This document shows, piece after piece, positions 6,100 through 6,103 of a stretch of DNA of 6,103 nucleotides (positions are counted from its first letter, which is position 1; every line of letters begins with the position of its first letter). The DNA comes from Chloroflexota bacterium (GTDB lineage Bacteria > Chloroflexota > FW602-bin22 > JAMCYS01): assembly GCA_021847625.1 (NCBI GenBank), contig JAJZQK010000229.1, forward strand, positions 1-6,103. Reading direction: 5' to 3'. The notes beneath the pieces are model-generated. The model had not been told where the DNA came from, made no database searches, and worked only from the letters and a program-made list of their open reading frames with translations. Position numbers and translations under genes: made by a program.

Positions 6100-6103
6100 A
6101 TGG

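Larger units (their letters stand above)
5835..6103. other. Leader, promoter and gene-free right end
   Basis: From the likely start point near 5911 the operon has a leader of about 76 nt. It contains a 5-bp inverted repeat (CGAGC-TT-GCTCG, 5876-5887) and a five-codon ORF that starts right at the transcription start. To the right of the promoter, 5947-6103 holds only a 17-codon frame without a ribosome site and the terminal hairpin. I see no gene there. Confidence 0.55.

Overview
The window is GC-rich bacterial chromosome with housekeeping translation genes on the left and an accessory toxin-antitoxin-like module on the right. The aminoacyl-tRNA synthetases, the CheY-like protein and the tRNA-Ser are clearly bacterial. 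The abundance of intergenic hairpin elements and the general look of the GluRS would fit Chloroflexota (Dehalococcoidia-like), but that placement is a guess from the sequence alone.

Left part (1-3300). The 3' end of gltX (glutamyl-tRNA synthetase) enters from the left edge and converges on a complete glnS (glutaminyl-tRNA synthetase) on the minus strand. The roughly 357-bp gap between them holds no gene but is packed with inverted repeats: a REP-like hairpin with a GTAG foot, then a chain of at least three or four stems that could fold as one structured unit. Upstream of glnS on the same strand is a stand-alone receiver-domain protein. It keeps the phospho-acceptor Asp but has lost the invariant Lys and one Asp of the acidic pocket.

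Middle (3380-3860). A tRNA-Ser(GGA) gene with encoded CCA reads rightward. It has a clear extended -10 promoter and an intrinsic terminator. Its anticodon loop has C instead of the nearly universal T at position 33. The non-coding stretch that follows carries a strong-looking minus-strand promoter aimed back across the tRNA.

Right part (3859-5946). Three minus-strand genes look like one operon. In transcription order they are a 52-codon unrecognised small ORF with a good ribosome-binding site, an XRE-HTH plus ImmA/IrrE (DUF955) protein of 404 aa whose HExxH motif reads HGxxH, and a PIN-domain protein with a complete acidic quartet. A near-consensus sigma-70 promoter (TTGACA, 17 bp, TATACT) sits upstream. 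A palindrome overlaps its -35 box and could be the operator for the XRE protein. By analogy with known XRE/ImmA-PIN pairs, the PIN protein would be an RNase toxin, with the XRE-ImmA protein as antitoxin and autorepressor. The small ORF has no assigned role and is the most novel item here. The final 150 bp hold no convincing gene and end in a perfect 12-bp hairpin.
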